From NCBI GenBank assembly GCA_023414875.1, contig JAEZMV010000006.1, positions 174,226-238,225 on the forward strand: a DNA stretch of 64,000 nt. Direction: 5' to 3'. Positions within the stretch are counted from its first letter, which is position 1; each line of letters begins with the position of its first letter. This stretch comes from Bacillota bacterium. GTDB taxonomy: Bacteria; Bacillota; Clostridia; Lachnospirales; Lachnospiraceae. The position numbers and the translations under genes are program-made. Positions 63,875 to 64,000 of the stretch are shown piece by piece. The notes beneath the pieces were generated by a model that was not told the DNA's origin, ran no database searches, and saw only the letters and a list, made by a program, of their open reading frames with translations.

Positions 63875-64000
63875 ATCGAGTAGGAGGGAGTGATTAACTC
63901 CCGTCCTCTCACAGCACCGTGCGTACCGTTCGGTACACGGCGCTTTCAATAGTTGACGTGCACAGACTGATATGCAGTGGCCAAGTCATAGAAGCCATTG
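63875..64000 (-). mobile_element. 3' end of a group II intron (domains V and VI)
   Basis: On the minus strand domain V is a 32-base hairpin at 63944-63913: AGCGCCGTG pairs with CACGGTGCT (one G-U), then a two-base CG bulge, a UACC/GGUA upper stem and a GAAC tetraloop. This is the catalytic core of group II introns. Domain VI follows (GAGAGGACGGGAGTTAATCA and CTCCCTCCTAC), and the intron ends near ACTCGAT at 63875. Only the 3' part lies in the window; the reverse-transcriptase gene, if present, is beyond its right end. Confidence 0.88.

Noticed and set aside
1..64000. tRNA, rRNA, CRISPR and insertion sequences
   Set aside because: No T-arm-like GGTTCRAATCC motif, no repeat-spacer array and no transposase-like product was found. 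The only mobile sequence seen is the group II intron end.

Overview
The window looks like a chromosomal segment of an anaerobic, spore-forming Firmicute, most likely a Lachnospiraceae member of the Clostridium phytofermentans/Anaerocolumna type (inference). The base composition is AT-rich. Spore genes are present (spmA/spmB, ricT, a CotS-like protein, an AbrB regulator). An anaerobic radical-SAM activase gene is present. RNA control is of Gram-positive type: a proline T-box, a SAM-I riboswitch and a glmS ribozyme. The SRP RNA is the long Gram-positive form. No tRNA, rRNA, prophage, insertion sequence or CRISPR array was seen.

Layout. 0-5.4 kb: a small unknown gene, azlCD amino-acid exporter, an HD-GYP phosphodiesterase, a cyclase-family hydrolase, exonuclease III, a DUF951 protein and a HlyIII-type membrane protein. 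5.6-15.5 kb, mostly minus strand: pgi, a coiled-coil membrane protein, a PEGA-domain protein, a CotS-like pseudokinase, cca, and proS behind a T-box leader that contains a 99-bp tandem repeat array. 15.6-23.3 kb: an AI-2E-type permease, a CMP-kinase-like protein, an NMT1-type ABC importer operon with a TM1266-family gene behind a terminator-bearing leader of unknown class, an ArsR regulator and a two-component system. 23.6-28.5 kb: metK with its SAM-I riboswitch, a second HD-GYP protein, murA and a small Ig-like protein. 28.5-34.6 kb: a TPR/AAA ATPase, a lone ABC ATPase, a large cNMP-domain protein of unknown function, SRP RNA and tadA. 34.6-39.2 kb: a NrdG2-type activase, a GNAT acetyltransferase, a Lachnospiraceae-type unknown protein, rsmA and tatD. 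39.5-45 kb: a methyltransferase, glmS with its ribozyme, a 51-aa protein, a truncated LytTR remnant and an ABC-2 exporter. 45-49.4 kb: a two-gene MEMO/AMMECR1/radical SAM locus, spmAB and AbrB. 49.4-57.3 kb: a TPR/MORN protein and a run comparable to the Bacillus subtilis yaaO-tmk-yaaQ-yaaR-holB-yaaT-rsmI region, with a guanylate-kinase-like gene in the tmk position. 57.3-61.4 kb: two tandem paralogues that join a LacI-type sugar-binding domain to a GGDEF diguanylate cyclase. 61.7-64 kb: a zinc-ribbon gene and a tight three-gene operon led by a RelA/SpoT-domain protein, with the 3' end of a group II intron directly upstream.

How the parts fit together. Much of the window is housekeeping: glycolysis, cell-wall precursors, tRNA and rRNA modification, methionine/SAM supply. 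Cyclic-di-GMP turnover is a theme, with two putative cyclases that appear to sense small ligands and two HD-GYP phosphodiesterases. The best candidates for undescribed biology are the 99-bp array between the proline T-box and proS, the unclassified leader of the TM1266/ABC operon, and the RelA/SpoT-domain operon beside the group II intron. All functional calls rest on reading the sequence and knowledge of the families; no database search was run.
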